Source: a virus. From it: 30,676 nucleotides of DNA. A model generated the notes under the pieces. That model was given only the letters and a program-made list of their open reading frames with translations. It did no database searches and had not been told where the DNA came from. A program made the position numbers and the translations under genes. Shown one piece after another: positions 29,583 to 30,676 of the stretch (the stretch's first letter is position 1; every line of letters starts with the position of its first letter). Location: IMG/VR virus record IMGVR_UViG_3300031578_000233, positions 1 to 30,676 of that record; one strand, written 5' to 3'.

Positions 29583-30254
29583 TTATGGCATGTCTGGCCA
29601 AGTGCGATTGCCTTTGCTTAGATTTTCTGAAGCTGGTATTACTCTTAAGTTATTAAAGCAGTGTAACCCACAGACCAAGTCAGACTGTAAAGGCACTGTA
29701 TGGTCGACGTGGTAGGGTATACCAGTGTGAATTGACTTTTCCTTTGCAAACCAATAAACAAAGTCTATAAGGTCCTTTTCTTCCTTAGTCTTAGCCCAGG
29801 CTGGGATTGCTTGAAGCTTAGTTGAACGACGTCTGGCAGCTAGAGCATTCACTTTGTCTGGGTTGGCTTTTTGGTAGGATGCCATATTTGCCTTAATATT
29901 CTCTTTGTTTGCCTTCTGCCAGGCTGCTACAGTAACTTTAATCTGTTCCTTATTTTCCTGGTAGTAGGCTGCCTTATTTGCCTTAATATTCTCTTTGTTT
30001 GCCTTCTGCCAGGCTGCCATATTAGCCTTAACTTTGTCTAGGTTGGCCTTCTGCCAGGCTGCATTCATAACCTTAATATTCTCTTTATTTGCCTGGTAGT
30101 AGTCTGCCGTATTAGCCTTAATATTTTCTTTATTTGCTTTATACCATGCTGCATTAGTAGCCTTTGCACACGGTCTACAATTCCCAGACTTGTTACGATC
30201 TGTAGCACCACACTTAACACAAGGTTTACTTTGTTCGCCTAACATTCTTTTCAT
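29583..30254 (-). CDS. HNH endonuclease with zinc ribbon and seven 15-residue repeats
   Basis: In this 223-residue protein the zinc ribbon has Cys at 12, 15, 26 and 29. Seven 15-residue repeats of the AAWQKANKENIKANM type run from about 35 to 139, the largest array among the paralogues here. A basic linker, a helix (KTKEEKDLIDFVYWFAKE) and the HNH core follow: VDH (183-185), PLQSDL, GLHCFNNL and ASENLSKGNR, with the shared ending TWPDMP. The gene lies nearest the right end with its own extended -10 promoter, upstream of the lysis genes. It is a probable homing nuclease. The longer array could set spacing or hold more DNA. Confidence 0.87.
   Translation of the reverse strand: MKRMLGEQSKPCVKCGATDRNKSGNCRPCAKATNAAWYKANKENIKANTADYYQANKENIKVMNAAWQKANLDKVKANMAAWQKANKENIKANKAAYYQENKEQIKVTVAAWQKANKENIKANMASYQKANPDKVNALAARRRSTKLQAIPAWAKTKEEKDLIDFVYWFAKEKSIHTGIPYHVDHTVPLQSDLVCGLHCFNNLRVIPASENLSKGNRTWPDMP
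29886..30017 (-). repeat. Identical 42-bp stretches within the HNH repeat array
   Basis: The 42 bases starting at 29886 recur unchanged at 29976, exactly two 45-bp units away. DNA identity beyond protein need shows recent duplication or gene conversion inside the array. Confidence 0.8.
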
Positions 30255-30275
30255 CTTTCTGTCTACGTTTTACCT

Positions 30276-30304
30276 ATTTTAACACATTTAAAAATTATTT
30301 ACAA
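30276..30304 (-). promoter_or_regulatory. Extended -10 promoter for rightmost HNH gene
   Basis: On the minus strand: TTGTAA (30304-30299), 17-bp spacer, TAAAAT (30281-30276) with TG at 30284-30283. Predicted start near 30269, 15 bases before the ATG. The box TGTGTTAAAATA is the same as in the coat promoter. Confidence 0.65.
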
Positions 30305-30536
30305 AGATTATTATTATAGCTAGGTTTATTCCTAATCTGTGATCTAGGTTAGAAAACTATTCTATGTAGGTATCAACATAGAGAAATTATAGCCCTAGGA
30401 GGGGTTTTAAGGGTGGTAGAAGACGTCGGAGGGTAGTAGGTGAGGTAAGGCCTACCTTGGGGTAAACTTGGTCTAGAATCGCCTTAAAATGAATTAGTCT
30501 AGGTTTTAGGATATGTTTTAAGCTTGGTTTTAGTAT
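30305..30536. other. Non-coding stretch inside right end
   Basis: No reading frame is supported. It contains three CTAGGTT words (30320-30326, 30344-30350, 30499-30505), a hairpin CTATGT/ACATAG near 30362-30381, a G-rich purine stretch (about 30396-30454) and a near-palindrome AGGTAAGGCCTACCT (about 30444-30458). With the end repeat it makes a gene-free end of about 420 bases. Confidence 0.4.
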
Positions 30537-30676
30537 ATGACATATCTGATTGAACTAAGTTATTGATTTTAAATAATAAGTGTTACATTTGACAAAACAC
30601 CCCTATCCAGAAAGTACACCCCAAGTGAAAAAGAAAAGTAGGTAAAAAAGTAGTGTAGCTCGATATCATATTATAT
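30537..30676. repeat. Right copy of terminal inverted repeat
   Basis: This is the reverse complement of 1-140 with one difference (30549). The innermost part lies beyond a non-coding stretch that follows the last leftward gene, and no gene is interrupted by the repeat. Confidence 0.95.
30566..30595 (-). promoter_or_regulatory. Inward sigma70-like promoter in right end repeat
   Basis: Mirror image of the left promoter: TTGTCA and TAAAAT with an 18-bp spacer on the minus strand. The predicted start near 30559 would transcribe leftward toward the HNH gene and lysis cassette. The HNH gene also has its own closer promoter. Confidence 0.45.

Noticed and set aside
1-30676. tRNA genes
   Set aside because: No cloverleaf with TTCGA-type arm was noticed by eye in any gap; a tRNA search program would be decisive.

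Overview
The window carries the virion, packaging and lysis genes of a short-tailed (podovirus-type) bacteriophage with a P22-like head and tail plan. It is AT-rich. A Gram-negative host is inferred from an Rz/Rz1-type spanin pair, including a lipobox lipoprotein, and from sigma70-like promoters with extended -10 boxes. No tRNA, rRNA, integrase, transposase, DNA polymerase, primase, helicase, RNA polymerase, repressor or nucleotide-metabolism gene was recognised.

Layout. Both window ends carry the same sequence in opposite orientation: identical over 127 bp and extending to 140 bp with one mismatch. Each copy holds a candidate promoter pointing inward. From the left end come small genes (318-4031), mixed with homing-endonuclease-type genes and including a probable small terminase subunit and a GroES-like protein. 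Then follow the large terminase (4534-5952), portal (5965-8223), scaffold (8336-9208), coat protein (10296-11525), gp4-like and gp10-like tail accessory proteins (12013-14504), a cupin-SET fusion protein (14504-15355) and three ejection-type proteins (15352-19170). Two small membrane proteins precede a block of tail spike and fibre genes and a glycine-rich adhesin-like protein (19697-27060), then a small membrane protein. From 27512 to the right end all genes are on the minus strand: a DUF1737-like protein, a small charged protein, a DUF5675-type protein, an HExxH protein, a tiny membrane protein, the two spanin genes and another HNH endonuclease.

How it works together. Terminase and portal package DNA into a scaffold-built shell. 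The gp4/gp10-like factors close the head and join it to the spikes and fibres, and the ejection proteins probably leave the head with the DNA. The leftward cassette supplies lysis functions. Scaffold and coat genes each have their own promoter of one pattern (TGTTAAAATAAnGTAT) and a related hairpin-bearing leader. Two small genes have promoters placed so that transcription should begin at the A of the start codon.

Most unusual points: the 127-bp identical inverted ends combined with the absence of replication genes; a cupin-SET protein inside the virion operon; and four nuclease genes (three HNH, one GIY-YIG) that share one zinc-ribbon module and carry 2 to 7 copies of a 15-residue repeat.
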